A DNA stretch of 6,760 bases, from contig CAMOEE010000140.1 of assembly GCA_946611835.1 (NCBI GenBank), positions 1-6,760 of the forward strand. Direction: 5' to 3'. Of this stretch, positions 6,393-6,760 are shown piece by piece (position 1 is the first letter of the stretch; each line of letters opens with the position of its first letter). Source of the DNA: an uncultured Treponema sp. GTDB taxonomy: Bacteria > Spirochaetota > Spirochaetia > Treponematales > Treponemataceae. Both the position numbers and the translations under genes were made by a program. The notes beneath the pieces are model-generated. The model did no database searches. It worked only from the letters and a program-made list of their open reading frames with translations, and had not been told where the DNA came from.

Positions 6393-6410
6393 TCAGGAGA
6401 CTTTTCCTGA
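6393..6410. repeat. Second hairpin between secF and its terminator
   Basis: TCAGGA and TCCTGA form a perfect 6-bp stem with a 6-nt loop directly upstream, on the minus strand, of the terminator stem. It has no T run of its own. It may stabilise the 3' end of the secF mRNA or help termination. It is short enough to be chance. Confidence 0.4.
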
Positions 6411-6428
6411 TTATGCATTTAGCATTGC

Positions 6429-6760
6429 TTAGTCAAGGTTTTCAGATTCTTCTGATGGAGTGAACTGACTGATGTTTGAATTAGCGGCGATTGTCGAAAA
6501 CTTCTGGTTCTTTCGTACAGAGAGGATAAATGCACCTGCGATGAAGATAGAAGAATAACAGCCAGAAATCAAACCTACAGTGAGTGCCAGAGAGAAGTCA
6601 TGGATTGTTCCCGTTGTGAAGAAGAAGAGTGCCAGGACTGCGAACAATGTCGTGAGCGTCGTGATGATTGAACGGCTCAATGTTGATGAAAGAGCTGAGT
6701 TCAAAATTTCTTTGAATGTCTTTGCCTCGACAACCTTGATGTCGCTTCGAACACGGTCAA
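6429..6760 (-). CDS. secF: Protein translocase subunit SecF, C-terminal part (5' end outside window)
   Basis: SecF forms a membrane complex with SecD that uses the proton-motive force to help pull proteins through SecYEG. Only the last 109 codons are present, and the open frame runs off the window edge. The first residues, DRVR, fit the conserved FDRIRE segment after TM4. FKEILNSALSSTLSRSIITT (15-34 of the fragment) is the family signature leading into TM5 (about 31-50). TM6 covers about 54-81, with GLISGCYSSIFIAG. A hydrophilic Ser/Glu-rich cytoplasmic tail (about 83-109) ends in ENLD. A TTG codon at 6702-6704 could be mistaken for a start, but the frame upstream of it is conserved SecF sequence. 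The gene is followed by two hairpins, the second a strong terminator. secD would be expected upstream, outside the window. Confidence 0.95.
   Translation of the reverse strand, partial: DRVRSDIKVVEAKTFKEILNSALSSTLSRSIITTLTTLFAVLALFFFTTGTIHDFSLALTVGLISGCYSSIFIAGAFILSVRKNQKFSTIAANSNISQFTPSEESENLD

Noticed and set aside
6429..6704. A small membrane protein of 91 residues starting at a TTG.
   Set aside because: The frame is open to the window edge and the upstream codons (DRVR..., FKEIL) are conserved SecF sequence, so it is the C-terminal part of SecF.

Overview
The window is an ordinary-looking stretch of bacterial chromosome. Every convincing gene is on the minus strand, so transcription runs from high to low coordinates. 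The protein sequences (GpsA, Ndk with a KPGVLNRRLVG motif, IspH, Ffh with a Gly/Met-rich tail, a Cache-GGDEF-EAL receptor) look most like a spirochaete of the Treponema group. That assignment rests on recognition of sequence style, not on a search. Genes are densely packed. The only notably AT-rich non-coding stretch is the roughly 150 bp between secF and the c-di-GMP gene. No gap exceeds 300 bp, and I see no tRNA, rRNA, CRISPR array, insertion sequence or phage gene.

In transcription order: (1) 6760-6429, the C-terminal 109 codons of secF (Sec translocon accessory subunit), followed by two tandem hairpins, the second a textbook rho-independent terminator at 6356-6391. (2) 6281-3996, a 761-residue membrane receptor with a periplasmic dCache sensor, a degenerate GGDEF domain (FADHF in place of GGDEF) and an intact EAL domain, probably a c-di-GMP phosphodiesterase. 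(3) 3953-3048, ispH, the last step of the MEP isoprenoid pathway. (4) 3031-2582, ndk. (5) 2565-1495, gpsA, glycerol-3-phosphate synthesis for phospholipids. (6) 1457-48, ffh, the SRP GTPase. (7) 47-1, a short GC-rich non-coding end that may begin a dispersed repeat.

The genes from ispH to ffh have gaps of 16, 16 and 37 nt and could be one transcript. They are housekeeping functions, with secF and ffh both serving protein export. The c-di-GMP gene is separated from secF by a strong terminator and must use its own promoter. The most interesting regulatory pattern is that the receptor gene, ispH and ndk all lack a Shine-Dalgarno sequence. Each has a -10-like hexamer ending only 6-8 nt before its ATG, the geometry expected of leaderless mRNAs. 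By contrast, gpsA and ffh share an identical AGAGGA ribosome-binding site 5 nt before ATG. I found no clearly new biological system. The findings are modest and mostly concern regulation.
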